Origin: an uncultured delta proteobacterium | Lineage (GTDB): Bacteria; Myxococcota_A; UBA9160; JAFDET01 | NCBI GenBank assembly: GCA_947259215.1 | Contig: CAMYLJ010000014.1 | Coordinates: 1-64,000 of the forward strand | Reading direction: 5' to 3' | DNA length: 64,000 bases | Shown: piece by piece, positions 46,925-56,620 of the stretch | Numbering within the stretch: the first letter of the stretch is position 1 | Layout of the letters: each line of letters starts with the position of its first letter | Program-made: the position numbers and the translations under genes | Notes under the pieces: generated by a model | Database searches by the model: none | What the model saw: the letters and a program-made list of their open reading frames with translations, nothing else | Told to the model about the DNA's origin: nothing

Positions 46925-47409
46925 TGGATCGCGAGGGCAGTCTGTCGTCGGTCCTCCCCACGGCACAGCTGCGGGACTTCGTCCGCCACGACGCGAGCCG
47001 CTTTCCGCAGTCGAAGATGCCGCCGTTCGCGAAGCTGCTCAGCCCCGCCGAGATCGACCGGACCGAGGAGGCGAGCGCGGCCGCAGCCAGGGACCTGGTC
47101 GGATCGCTTCTCCAGGCCCTGGTCCCGCTCGCCACGGAGGTCCCCCTGTCGCTCGACCTCGGCGCCGAGCTCGCCGAGACGACTCCCCGCACGCTGCAGC
47201 GCTGGCTGGCGGAGGAGGGCACGGGCTGGCGGCAGATCGTCGATCGAGCCCGCTTCGAGGCGTGTGAAAGGCTGATCCTGGACCCGCCGCTCACGCTGAC
47301 CGAGATCTCCGCGAAGCTCGGCTACTCCGACCAGGCCCACTTCACGCGCGCCTTTCACCGCTGGACGGGTGAAGCTCCCAGCGCTCACTGCCGCAGAAGG
47401 AAGAGCTAG
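46925..47409 (+). pseudogene. C-terminal part of an AraC-family regulator
   Basis: About 160 codons ending in a stop at 47407-47409. The end is a double HTH: VPLSLDLGAELAETTPRTLQRWL, then TLTEISAKLGYSDQAHFTRAFHRWTG. The N-terminal ligand domain is lacking, and the 5' edge abuts the truncated integrase. The last 150 bp are duplicated at 56342-56491. Confidence 0.8.
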
Positions 47410-47412
47410 CGC
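47263..47412. repeat. Direct repeat DR1 (AraC HTH end)
   Basis: 150 bp nearly identical to 56342-56491 in the same orientation. The two copies flank the whole polysaccharide cluster (47.4-56.3 kb). Confidence 0.85.
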
Positions 47413-47510
47413 CTACGCCTCGTCGCCGTCATCCTTCTCTAAGCTGCCGGGCTTCGTTGGCCCGCTACAGCGAGGAGCACTTCCCAAGAAGAAGGCCACC
47501 AGCGCCCGCC

Positions 47511-47594
47511 ATGATCAAACGCCAGCTCGAAGTCACTGACGACATCGCCTGGGTGCCAAGAAAGAACCAAGCACCACCTCGGCCAGAGCAATGA
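47511..47594 (+). CDS. Possible 27-residue leader peptide before the pyruvyltransferase
   Basis: An ATG at 47511 opens a frame (MIKRQLEVTDDIAWVPRK...) whose TGA overlaps the ATG of the next gene (ATGA at 47591-47594). The coupling is exact, but the peptide has no known relative. It could be a leader or the tail of a lost gene. Confidence 0.3.
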   Translation: MIKRQLEVTDDIAWVPRKNQAPPRPEQ

Positions 47595-49813
47595 GTTCGA
47601 TATATCACTTTGGCACATTTGATGTTGCGAACTATGGCGACTTGTTGTTTCCGCTGCTGGCGCAAAAGCGTTTGGATTCGCTGAAAGCCCGAGTTACAGC
47701 CGTTTCCCCAAGAGGAAGCTGCCGTGTCTGGGAGGATTGCTTCCCAGCTCATGGATCCGATCACATACTGGAAATAACGGATGCTCCAAACGGAGTATTG
47801 ATCGGTGGCGGAAACATAATCACGCTCAAGCCGTCAAGGCTTCCAGACTACGATCATGGTTCGCTGCCGCTCTTTGCCTATCCCGACATCTGGGTTGGGG
47901 CTTCTTCTCTGGCCGAAAAGGACATCCCTGTTTGCTGGAACGCCCCGGGTGTTCCGATTGCATTCTCGAGTGAACAGAAGCCCCTGGTCAGAGATTGCAT
48001 TGAGCGCTGCTCATATGTTTCCGTTCGAGACCAGCAAAGTCGCAACCTGCTACTGGATGCGCATCCTGATGCCGATGTATCCGTATTCCCTGACCCTGCC
48101 TGGGAAGTATCCAGGCTCTGGACCACGAGCCAACTGGATCAGGCTTATCAGAAGATGTTCACCTCCCGTGGACAGGACGCATCACCGAGAGCGATCTCGG
48201 TGCATCTGAACTCGCGCTATATGGCTTCAGAGTCGAATGAAAAAGTGGCCCGTCATCTCGACACGATTGCACGGCGATTCGATGCTCAGATGATTCTATT
48301 GGCCATTGGTCCGTGTCATCGGGATGATGCCCTTGCTCGCAAAGTTGGGAACTTGATGACTACCGGACCCCTCGTTGTGGACGAGCCCGCGAGCCTGATC
48401 GAAATCGCTTCCGGTATCTCAAACTCCCTGGTATATGTCGGTTCTTCGATGCACGGTTTGATCACCGGGTTCTCTTTCGGAGTTCCCGGCATTTGCGTAA
48501 CGACTGGCAAGATGACGAAATTCCAGGGTCTGCAAACGCAGATACCTCGCCAGGAGATATGGTCCAAATCGTGGAGATCCATTCCGGAACAACTCGCGGC
48601 CATGGACCTGGATCGCCAAAGACAGCAGATCCAGATCATCCGGAAGCAGATGATCGACGGTGTCGATCGGCATTGGGAGCGGATTCTCGGTTGCTTCAGA
48701 GCTGGGATTCACGATGCAGAAGAACCGTCTCGAACGGACCCCAGGCTGAAGAACGAGCTTACCGCTCGCTCGCTGTCGTACCGAGCTGATTATGCGACTG
48801 CATTGGCATTGAAACACTGCACGGATTCTGGAACAAAAGGCAGCGCTGCATATTATCGGAAAGAGCTCAAGAAAGTACACGCTTCGTACTCATGGAGATG
48901 CACTTCTCCGATACGAAGAATCGCTGGCTTGATCAAGCTGTGCAGGAACCGGATTTCAGTCGGGTTTGAGCGAGTATCTTCATGGTATTTGAGTTTGGGA
49001 CTATCGCGTTCGGCAGTCCCTGAACAGCCAGAAGATGAAATGCGCGCCGGCAAGGACATGTCTGTAGTTGTCTCTGTTCATGACTCGCCTGGATTTCTCT
49101 TGCGCTGTCTTCGCAGCCTGGAGATCTACGGCACTCTTGCAGAGGTCATACTCGTCGACGATGGCTCTCAAGAGAAAGAGACTCTGAATATCCTGGAGGA
49201 ATTCAGCCGAAAGAACTATTGGCATCTGGTCCGGCACGACGACTCCTTGGGGCACAGTCGTGCCTGCGAGGCCGGTGCCCGATTGGCCTCTCGCCCCTAC
49301 ATATGCCTTCTCAACTCGGACGCTGTGGTCACTCCATGGAGTTGGCTGGCTGCGAAGACAGCCTTTGAAACTGATCCCAAGATCGCTGTCACAGGCCCTT
49401 CAACGAGTTGGGCCATCACGGAACAGGTCCTCCCGAAAGCCAGGAGACTTCGCCACTACTGGAATGACAACCAAATCTTCGCCTTCGCGAAGAAGTACAT
49501 TGCTTCGCTCAAGACGGCTCCCCCGCTTGAGCTGACCGAAGTGAGCGGATTCGCATTCTTCATCAGAAGAGAGGTATGGGAGGAGTTCGAAGGATTCGAC
49601 GACCAATTGCCTGATTACGGAAATGAAGCGGAGTTGTGCATACGACTTCTGAAAGCTGGATGGAAGATTGTCTGGACGCCGAACAGCTATATCCATCATT
49701 TCGGCAACATCTCCTACGCGGAAGAGAAGCGCAGCAAGTTCCGTTTCGGTCGGGCGTATATCAAGAAGAAGCACGGCAGGCGCCATTATCGGAGGCCTGC
49801 TCAACCTGAGTAG
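47591..49813 (+). CDS. Polysaccharide pyruvyl transferase-glycosyltransferase fusion
   Basis: 740 aa. Residues 1-370 form a polysaccharide pyruvyltransferase (FGTFDVANYGDLLFPLLA; GVLIGGGNII; VYVGSSMHGLITGFSFGVP). After a linker, about 490-735 is a GT2 glycosyltransferase (MSVVVSVHDSPGFLLRCL; EVILVDDGSQEKET; CLLNSDAVVTPWSWL; GFDDQLPDYGNEAELCIRL). It would add a pyruvate ketal and a sugar during surface-glycan synthesis. No membrane helix. About 48-55% G+C in counted lines, well below the chromosome, so recently acquired. Confidence 0.87.
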   Translation: MSSIYHFGTFDVANYGDLLFPLLAQKRLDSLKARVTAVSPRGSCRVWEDCFPAHGSDHILEITDAPNGVLIGGGNIITLKPSRLPDYDHGSLPLFAYPDIWVGASSLAEKDIPVCWNAPGVPIAFSSEQKPLVRDCIERCSYVSVRDQQSRNLLLDAHPDADVSVFPDPAWEVSRLWTTSQLDQAYQKMFTSRGQDASPRAISVHLNSRYMASESNEKVARHLDTIARRFDAQMILLAIGPCHRDDALARKVGNLMTTGPLVVDEPASLIEIASGISNSLVYVGSSMHGLITGFSFGVPGICVTTGKMTKFQGLQTQIPRQEIWSKSWRSIPEQLAAMDLDRQRQQIQIIRKQMIDGVDRHWERILGCFRAGIHDAEEPSRTDPRLKNELTARSLSYRADYATALALKHCTDSGTKGSAAYYRKELKKVHASYSWRCTSPIRRIAGLIKLCRNRISVGFERVSSWYLSLGLSRSAVPEQPEDEMRAGKDMSVVVSVHDSPGFLLRCLRSLEIYGTLAEVILVDDGSQEKETLNILEEFSRKNYWHLVRHDDSLGHSRACEAGARLASRPYICLLNSDAVVTPWSWLAAKTAFETDPKIAVTGPSTSWAITEQVLPKARRLRHYWNDNQIFAFAKKYIASLKTAPPLELTEVSGFAFFIRREVWEEFEGFDDQLPDYGNEAELCIRLLKAGWKIVWTPNSYIHHFGNISYAEEKRSKFRFGRAYIKKKHGRRHYRRPAQPE

Positions 49814-50169
49814 ATGCTACGCAGACGCGCAGCGGGCAACGACTGCATCGGGTCGGATGGCGCGTTGGAAGGCGCAGAAGGGTCGGCTCCCCGCGCCGCG
49901 GGTCGGGGCTCCAACCCCCAGATCGCTGTCTTACGAGCCCCGGGAGCCCCGGTCCCCGCGGGATTGGGCGCAACCCGGCTCTCAGACCCTCATCAGCCCG
50001 CTCCACGACTCCAGCTTGGAACGAGGCCCGTCTGGAGGCGTTTCTTGACACGATGTCGTAGGAGCCGGATTCTCCCCCCGCCCAGGCTGCGAGCCAAAGC
50101 CCAATCAACCGCCGTCCCGGCGTTTCCTGGCATGCTCCTCTATCAACTCCTGGATGGGAAAGACACCGG
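49814..50169. other. 356-bp gap without recognised gene, island interior
   Basis: GC is higher than in the flanking genes. Short frames exist on both strands, but none shows a domain. GC-rich palindromic patches (for example around 49900-49970) are present. It may contain the promoter for the second pyruvyltransferase. Confidence 0.45.
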
Positions 50170-51546
50170 ATGGACAAGGGCAACACCGTCGCGGTCTTCG
50201 GGACGTTCGATGTGGAGAACTATGGAGACCTGCTCTTCCCGTTGGTCGCTCGCCGTCGCCTGTCGGATTTCGCGGCTGCGGAATTCGTCTCCCCTGTCGG
50301 GAACGACGACCTCTGGAGCGATTGCATCCGAGCACGGACGACGAACGAGTTCATCTCGGGCGGTACTGCCGTCGCCGGAGTACTCATCGGCGGCGGTCAC
50401 GTCGTCCACGGACCGACGGGGGACTTTACGCCCTACAATCAGTTTTCCGCATCGCTGGTACACGCCTACCCGGACATCTGGTTCGGCGCGGCATACGTGG
50501 CGGCCATGCGAGACTGTCCCCTCCTGTTCAACGCGCCGGGAGTCTCCTCTGCCGTAGGCAGAGCTCCCTTTGCAGAGTTCGTCAGGCTGGTGATCGATCT
50601 TTCCGAGTACGTGAATGCAAGGGATGCCAGCGGAGCCGCCGTCCTGAGAGCCATCGCGCCCAACGCCAGCATCGCGATCACGCCGGATACCGCCTTGGAC
50701 GTTGCGCAGCTCTGGTCGACCAACGAACTGCGTGACGCCTATCGAGGTGCGTTTGTGTCTCGGGGCAGGTCGGTTCCCAAGCGAACCCTGGCGGTCCACG
50801 TGCGAAAGACCTCTCTGCCAGCGAAGTGCGGTCCCGTCAGTCAACTCCTGGATCAGGTCGCGGCACAGACGGAGACCGTGCCCATCATCCTCTCTTTCGG
50901 CCAATGTCACGACGACGGCGAGGCCGTCCGGGAGATCGACAAGGGGATGCGTTGCGAGCGACTGGTACTCGACCGCCCCAGCTCTTTGCTCGAGGTGACC
51001 GCCTGCCTCGGCCACAGTGTGGCCTATCTGGGTTCTTCCTTTCATGGATGCCTGGTGGCGTCGGCTTTTGAACGACCCAGCCAGTTGGTTGTGCGCCGTC
51101 CACAGGACAAACACATGGCCGTCTCCGACCTCCTGATGTCCTCGACTCCGCCTCTGAAATCCTGGCTCGACGTCGACCCACCGGCGCTCTCGGAGAAGAT
51201 CGCCTCTGGGAAGGCGGGCATCCGATCTGAGGCGTTCGACAGGTTGGACCAGCATTGGGAACGCATTCGGGACGCCTTGAGAAAGGGTACGCAGAGCAAC
51301 AAGCAGCAGGATATGAAGGCTTTTCAGGCAAGACAGCGGGCCACTGATTCACCATCGGAGCTGTCGCTCGTGGAATACGATTCGCTGATCGAACCACTGA
51401 AACAAGCCAATCTGCTGGGGCTGATTCGTCGGAATGCAAATCTGCAGCGTCGTCTCGACGACGCGAGGAGTGGATCTCGGCCCAAGCAAGAGAAGAGGAA
51501 GAGCTGGATCAGGAGACTCCCGTGCGCACTCCGCTTGTCTCGGTGA
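50170..51546 (+). CDS. Polysaccharide pyruvyl transferase family protein
   Basis: 458 aa. Pattern FGTFDVENYGDLLFPLVARRRL, GVLIGGGHVVHG and AYLGSSFHGCLVASAF is shared with the N-terminal domain of the upstream fusion, so the two are divergent paralogues. Its C-terminus (about 380-458) is charged and helical, without the GT2 domain. It overlaps the next glycosyltransferase by 25 bp, so they are translated together. Confidence 0.87.
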   Translation: MDKGNTVAVFGTFDVENYGDLLFPLVARRRLSDFAAAEFVSPVGNDDLWSDCIRARTTNEFISGGTAVAGVLIGGGHVVHGPTGDFTPYNQFSASLVHAYPDIWFGAAYVAAMRDCPLLFNAPGVSSAVGRAPFAEFVRLVIDLSEYVNARDASGAAVLRAIAPNASIAITPDTALDVAQLWSTNELRDAYRGAFVSRGRSVPKRTLAVHVRKTSLPAKCGPVSQLLDQVAAQTETVPIILSFGQCHDDGEAVREIDKGMRCERLVLDRPSSLLEVTACLGHSVAYLGSSFHGCLVASAFERPSQLVVRRPQDKHMAVSDLLMSSTPPLKSWLDVDPPALSEKIASGKAGIRSEAFDRLDQHWERIRDALRKGTQSNKQQDMKAFQARQRATDSPSELSLVEYDSLIEPLKQANLLGLIRRNANLQRRLDDARSGSRPKQEKRKSWIRRLPCALRLSR

Positions 51547-52544
51547 TCGTTGCCTTCTATCGCATGCGCCGCGAGGCACCGCGGACGCTCTATTCCCTGA
51601 CGCCCGAATATCAACGAGGGGTCCAGGAAGGCGACTACGAGGTGCTGGCCGTCGAGAACCCGTCCGACGCGATGTTGGACAAGGAGCAAGTCGAACGGTG
51701 CGGAGACAACTTCCGCCTCATCCAGATGCAGAAGCCCTCGCTGTCACCTGTGGATGCCATCCATTCGGCGATGTCGGAAGCTCGCGGTGAGTACGTAATG
51801 ATCCTGATCGACGGTGCGAGGATCTTGAGTCCCGGCATGCTCCGATTCACGCTCATGGCCGCGAAGCTGCACCCAAAACCGATCGTCGCGGCGTTGGCGT
51901 GGCACCTGGGGCCCAAGAAGCAGCAGGAATCGATCCGTGAAGGATACGACGCGGAGACCGAGGACAGGCTGCTGGAGGAGGCCCGGTGGAAGGAGGACGG
52001 CTATCGCCTGTTCGATATTTCGTCCCTGGCGGGTTCCTGCAAGCGCGGGTGGGTGAGGCCCCTCTCGGAGGCGAACTGCCTCACCCTGAAGAAGGAGACG
52101 TTCCGGGAATTGGGAGGATTCAGTACCGACTTCGCCAGCCCGGGGGGTGGCCTGGTCAACGCGGATCTGTACCAACGCGCCGTGAACCTTAAGGACGGCC
52201 AGCTCTTGATCCTGCTGGGCGAAGGGACCTTCCATCAGACACACGGCGGAGCCGTCTCCGGGGGAAGCGAACGCGCGATCCTCGACGAGATGCGGGCCGA
52301 GTACGAACGGATTCGCGGAAGATCCCACGAAGCCCCCACGCCGGCAAACGAGCCGATCTATCTCGGGATGATCCCCCAGAACACCAGGCGATTCGTCAAG
52401 GTCGGTGCGAAGAAGTCGGACTCTCGCAAGAGCGAGAAGACGAACAGGAAGGTGATCAAGCTGCTCAGGCGGCTGGTTCCGCGGGCGCGAAGAGTGCCGG
52501 GGGCAGTCTCGGGTCTCTGGCCGAACGAGAGCCGCAATGCATGA
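51522..52544 (+). CDS. Family 2 glycosyltransferase
   Basis: 340 aa, GTG start inside the preceding gene. N-terminal GT2 strand TPLVSVIVAFYRMRREAPRTL, acidic motif in YVMILIDGARILSPGM, and a later EANCLTLKKETFRELGGFSTDF acceptor-side motif. A basic C-terminal tail (RKSEKTNRKVIKLLRR) may bind membrane. It transfers an unknown sugar in the same pathway as the pyruvyltransferases. Confidence 0.85.
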   Translation: MRTPLVSVIVAFYRMRREAPRTLYSLTPEYQRGVQEGDYEVLAVENPSDAMLDKEQVERCGDNFRLIQMQKPSLSPVDAIHSAMSEARGEYVMILIDGARILSPGMLRFTLMAAKLHPKPIVAALAWHLGPKKQQESIREGYDAETEDRLLEEARWKEDGYRLFDISSLAGSCKRGWVRPLSEANCLTLKKETFRELGGFSTDFASPGGGLVNADLYQRAVNLKDGQLLILLGEGTFHQTHGGAVSGGSERAILDEMRAEYERIRGRSHEAPTPANEPIYLGMIPQNTRRFVKVGAKKSDSRKSEKTNRKVIKLLRRLVPRARRVPGAVSGLWPNESRNA

Positions 52545-52581
52545 CCAGCGCCACGCGCCTGCGAGTCCAAGCCGCTTGTTG

Positions 52582-53544
52582 TCAGAGGATCTTGCCGGTG
52601 CCGCTGCCGCCAACGGCCGCGAACGTGGCATCGACTCCTTCGCCGGGCTGCTTGGCGAGAAAGAAGGCAGCCCGCCCCGACCACCCGGGGACGTTGAATC
52701 GCTGTGCCAAGGACTCGAGGTCCTTGATTTCCGCAGGGGTGAACACCTTTCGCCAATCGCGGAAGCAGTCGTTTTCGGTGTCGTAAAGGGACAAGCCGCG
52801 GCGGTACATTTCGCTGGCAGCGTAGTAGAACAGGCTGGCTTCGTACTGCACATGCCGGAGGTTCAGGCCCACCTCCGTGGCGACCATGTTCAAACTGAAT
52901 TCCGTGTGCAGGAAGAAGTGGCGCGGCGCATCGATCTCGACCCAATCCGTTCTGTATCGCTCCCAGGGTCCTCGCGACGCGATCGGAATCCTGATCAGGC
53001 AGACGCCGCCATCATCGAGCAACCTTCGAATCAGCCGCAGGGCTTCGTACTGGTCGGCCATGTGTTCGAGTGAATGATGCAGCATGACCAGATCGAATAC
53101 CCGTCCGCTGAGGTAGTCGAGCGGCTTGGCCAAGACCCGGATCGGGCCCAGTGAGATATCCTCGGGAATGCGGGGATCGATCCCCGTCAGCGAGGTGAAT
53201 CCGGCACTGGCAAAGGCGCCGAGGAGTTCGCCGCGTCCGCAACCTACGTCGAGGATTCTGGCATCGAGAGAGTCTGCGTTCGTGTGACGCAGCCAGTTAC
53301 GGAGGCGGTTCCGCTTTACCCATCGGCGTACCGGGTCGTCGGACACCGCGACGTCCACATCGATGTGGTGCGAGTAGTACTTGTCCTCCGGATAGTACCG
53401 GCTCAGATCCTGCGGTGGATCGCACAACTGCAGGCAGCGGCAGAACTCACATTCGAAGTAATGAAACTCATCCGCCGTGCCGAACATCATCTCGCGGACG
53501 ACGTACGTCTGCCCCTGCGTATTGCCGCAGATCCGACATGCCAT
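52582..53544 (-). CDS. SAM methyltransferase with N-terminal zinc-binding Cys motif
   Basis: 320 aa. N-terminal CRICGNTQG and CEFCRCLQLC give a CxxC...CxxC pattern. The SAM site is ARILDVGCGRGELLGAFASAG, followed by DLVMLHHSLEHMADQ. This is the architecture of sugar or glycolipid C/O-methyltransferases in polysaccharide loci. It is convergent with the glycosyltransferase at 52544. The 290-bp gap 53545-53834 before the next gene shows only promoter-type sequence. Confidence 0.85.
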   Translation of the reverse strand: MACRICGNTQGQTYVVREMMFGTADEFHYFECEFCRCLQLCDPPQDLSRYYPEDKYYSHHIDVDVAVSDDPVRRWVKRNRLRNWLRHTNADSLDARILDVGCGRGELLGAFASAGFTSLTGIDPRIPEDISLGPIRVLAKPLDYLSGRVFDLVMLHHSLEHMADQYEALRLIRRLLDDGGVCLIRIPIASRGPWERYRTDWVEIDAPRHFFLHTEFSLNMVATEVGLNLRHVQYEASLFYYAASEMYRRGLSLYDTENDCFRDWRKVFTPAEIKDLESLAQRFNVPGWSGRAAFFLAKQPGEGVDATFAAVGGSGTGKIL

Positions 53545-53834
53545 TGCTCGAGTCCTTTCTCAGGCCCGCAGCGTGGGTAGAAGACCCATCCCTCCCCCTG
53601 GCCTCCCTGTGGGAACTTGCAAGAGGTACGCGCACGTAAACTCCCGCCTTTCGCCGTAATGACTGGATCATCCAGACCGGGAAGTCAACGTCTACTCGCT
53701 TCTGGGCCGGCCGCGCGCGTCTGCGTGCGCGACAAGCGGCCCTGGCAGCAGGCCGCGGCAGGTCCCCCGCCTCCGCCGCGGACGGCGGCCGAGGCGGGGC
53801 GGCGCGAATCGACACGCGTGATACGATCCGCCCG

Positions 53835-55529
53835 GTGGAGGGGGCCCTCGGCGATACGCTGTCCGAGGCGCGCGCCTGGCTGGATTGGATCGGGCGCGGT
53901 GAGGGGCGGATACCGTCCGCGTGGAGCGGGAGGTTCGCCGACACGGTGGCGGATCGCCTGGGCGCCTCGCTCGCCCCGAGCCCGGACCCGGGCGATCTGG
54001 TCGCCCGCCCGTGCCGCGTCCCGGCGGGAACCTGGCACCTCGGCGGACTGAAGGAGGCGCTCCGCCTCTCCCCCGAGGATCCGGTCGCGCTGCCCCGCGC
54101 GCAGTATCACGCGCGCTGGCTGGCGCACCTGCTCGACCGGGAGGATGCGGATCACGCGCTCCGCGTCAGCATCCTGATCCCGGTCCACAACGACGCGGAG
54201 TTCCTGCCGAGAGCCGTCGCGAGCTGCTTCGCACAGACTCACCCGCAGATCGAGGTTGTGGTCGTGGACGACGGCTCGACCGACGAGCCCGAGAAGGCGC
54301 TCGCCCCGTTCTCCCGGTCGTCCGGTCCGGGCCGCAGCCTGCGCGTGATACGGACGGAGCAACGCGGTGTGGCGAGCGCCCGCACCACCGCCCAGGAAGC
54401 GGCGCGGGGGGAGGTCGTACACTTCCTGGACGCCGACGACATCCTCGACCCCGAAGCGGTGGAGCGCAAGCTCGCCGCCTTCGAACGCGTCCCGGACGCG
54501 GAGCTCTGTTGCAGCCGCTCCCGCGTGATCGGCTCCACGCAGACCCGCGACGCGACGACCTATCGGGGCCCTGATTTCGGACACGGGCCTTGCCCCACGC
54601 GCGACCTCATGGACGCGTGCGTCCACCGCTACGCCTTCCACACCAGCACCGTGATGCTGCCGCGCTGGCTGTGCATGGAGACCGGGCCCTGGAACGCAGA
54701 GCTCCGCCACGGCTCGGACTCGCGCTACTGGTTTCGGCTGGCCCTCCGCACCACCAAGGTCATCGCGCTTCGCGACGAGCTAGGGACACGGCAGCTGCGC
54801 GAGGGGAGCCTCACAACCCAGAGTTGGGATCGCGCGCGCTCGCGACCCGTCCTATTCCTGATGGCGCTCGTCGACCTGCTCGAACGGCCCGAGCGGTGGA
54901 CCTACCTGGGCCCCCTGCTGGCGCGGATGCGCCGGCGTGCCCGCTGGCAGCTGATCACCCAGGGCGAGGGCGACCACCTCGCCCGCTGGCGCGAGGCGCT
55001 GCTGGAGCGGATCGTCCTTCTGGGCGATGCCCAGCGACGAGCTGGACTCAGCAGCCGGCCCGTGCTCGTCCTGATCCGGGAGCACCTCGTGGCAGGCGCG
55101 TGCGAAGGCCGGGAGAAGGCCGGCGACTTCCTTCCGCGGTTCGAACGCTTGCTGACCGCGGCGTTGGTCACCGCGCCCCCCATCGACGCTCGCGACCTGC
55201 GCTTCTGGTTCGGCGGGCCGGGCGATCCCCATCCCCCGAAGCAGAACGGACCCGCGCTGCTGGAGCTGCTCCGCCGTGTCGACGCGGGTGCGCGCCGCGG
55301 CCACCTGCTGCTCGCGCAGCCGGAGCTGGAGGAGCTGGCGCGGCGTGCGCCCGACGGCCCGCTCGCCCTGCGGCTGGAGGCCCTGGGGCGTGCGCCGGAC
55401 CTGGTGCTGGGGCGCTGGGCCTGGTATCGCATCCGGACGGCCGAGAGGATCCGCGGGGCGATGGCGGCCTTGCGCCGCGGCCTGCGGGCCGGACTGCGGC
55501 GGCGCTGGACCGGTCGACGGGAGGGCTGA
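53835..55529 (+). CDS. Large family 2 glycosyltransferase
   Basis: 564 aa from GTG 53835. The GT2 domain covers about 110-330: LRVSILIPVHNDAEFLPRAV, VVVVDDGSTDEPEKAL, VHFLDADDILDPEAVE. A C-terminal extension of about 230 residues is helical and Arg/Leu-rich. GC is about 70%, like the chromosome and unlike the earlier island genes. The acceptor is unknown. Confidence 0.87.
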   Translation: MEGALGDTLSEARAWLDWIGRGEGRIPSAWSGRFADTVADRLGASLAPSPDPGDLVARPCRVPAGTWHLGGLKEALRLSPEDPVALPRAQYHARWLAHLLDREDADHALRVSILIPVHNDAEFLPRAVASCFAQTHPQIEVVVVDDGSTDEPEKALAPFSRSSGPGRSLRVIRTEQRGVASARTTAQEAARGEVVHFLDADDILDPEAVERKLAAFERVPDAELCCSRSRVIGSTQTRDATTYRGPDFGHGPCPTRDLMDACVHRYAFHTSTVMLPRWLCMETGPWNAELRHGSDSRYWFRLALRTTKVIALRDELGTRQLREGSLTTQSWDRARSRPVLFLMALVDLLERPERWTYLGPLLARMRRRARWQLITQGEGDHLARWREALLERIVLLGDAQRRAGLSSRPVLVLIREHLVAGACEGREKAGDFLPRFERLLTAALVTAPPIDARDLRFWFGGPGDPHPPKQNGPALLELLRRVDAGARRGHLLLAQPELEELARRAPDGPLALRLEALGRAPDLVLGRWAWYRIRTAERIRGAMAALRRGLRAGLRRRWTGRREG

Positions 55530-55635
55530 CCGCGCCTCCGGGCCCGGGCTCAGACCGGCTCGAGGCGCTCCGCCGCTCCCCGGTAGCCCACTCGCCGGCC
55601 CCACCCAGGGCATGCGGGGAGCTTCGCCGACCCGA

Positions 55636-56193
55636 TCATCGATACTCGTCGGCGCTCACGTTCTCGCGCGGGAACGGCTCGTCCGGGATCGGTAGCTCGA
55701 GAAACGAACACAGCTCGTTCCATCCGTCGCCTCCCGGGATGTCGAGGATCAACAAGGCCTCGGGCCGGGTGGCGAAGTGCTGCCTTACCGCCGCGAGGTG
55801 CTCCTCGCGTCGTCGCGTCCACCGCGGCCGGTCGATCGTGCGGAAATCGCCCCAGTAGTGGGGCCGGGCCAGGTTGCGGCGGACGTGGGCCTCGCGGCTG
55901 TCGAGCCACGCCTCCAGCTCCCGGTTGGTGACGATGAAGCGCGAGTCGGGGTATTGCCGGTCGAGCAGCCGAAAGAACAGCTGGCCGGCAAAGTCCGAGA
56001 ACCCGCGGTAGTGCTCGACGCCGTGGAGCAGCTTGGCCCCCCGAGCCTGGTTGGCGCGAATGATCTCGTACAGCCGCTTGCCCTGGAGCTTGTGATGCAG
56101 CGTGGGGATTCCCAGCCGGTTCAGCGCCACCGCCAACGATGACGTGCCCGCCTTGTTGAACCCGATGTTGAAGACCTTTCCGTCGAAAGCCAC
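55636..56193 (-). CDS. Sulfotransferase family protein
   Basis: 185 aa from GTG 56193. The PAPS 5'-phosphosulfate loop is visible as FNIGFNKAGTSSLAVALNRLG. A later SRFIVTNRELEAWLDSREAHVRRN resembles the 3'-phosphate-binding helix. It is short for the family (usually above 220 aa), so the C-terminus may be reduced. It would sulfate a glycan or lipid made by the neighbouring genes. Confidence 0.75.
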   Translation of the reverse strand: MAFDGKVFNIGFNKAGTSSLAVALNRLGIPTLHHKLQGKRLYEIIRANQARGAKLLHGVEHYRGFSDFAGQLFFRLLDRQYPDSRFIVTNRELEAWLDSREAHVRRNLARPHYWGDFRTIDRPRWTRRREEHLAAVRQHFATRPEALLILDIPGGDGWNELCSFLELPIPDEPFPRENVSADEYR

Positions 56194-56341
56194 GCGCGCT
56201 CGGTCCCGCGGGGCGCATGGTAGCCCCCGCGCACTCCCTCGACATCGGCCAGCAGACGGTCCGTCGGTCGACCCCACCGCGGTGGTGCCCGGCGGGCTCA
56301 CGCGGCGATTGCCCCCGTGAGGGCGCCTCACAGGCCGGGCC

Positions 56342-56491
56342 TGCGAGAAGCTCATCCGGGACCCGTCGCTCACGCTGACCGAGATCTCGGCGAAGCTCGG
56401 CTACTCCGACCAGGCCCACTTCACGCGCGCCTTCCACCGCTGGCCGGGTGATGCTCCCAGCGTTCACCCCCGCAGAAGCATGAGCTAGCGC
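56342..56491 (+). repeat. Direct repeat DR2: AraC-family HTH remnant
   Basis: Codes for 48 codons (CEKLIRDPSLTLTEISAKLG...AFHRWPGDAPS) ending in TAG at 56486. It duplicates 47263-47412 in the same orientation. The remainder of the regulator gene is absent. Confidence 0.85.
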
Positions 56492-56620
56492 GCAGGAAGA
56501 ACGAGGAACTGGCGGATCGTCGTCCTCGCGCTTCGTGGGGCCTTGCCCGTGCCCGCGCCCCGTCCGCGCCCCGATCGCGACTTCGAAGTGCCCGATTTCT
56601 TTCACTTCTTTCCCCCCTTG

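Noticed and set aside
53685-54710. 341-aa minus-strand frame
   Set aside because: It lies opposite a clear GT2 glycosyltransferase and shows no domain.
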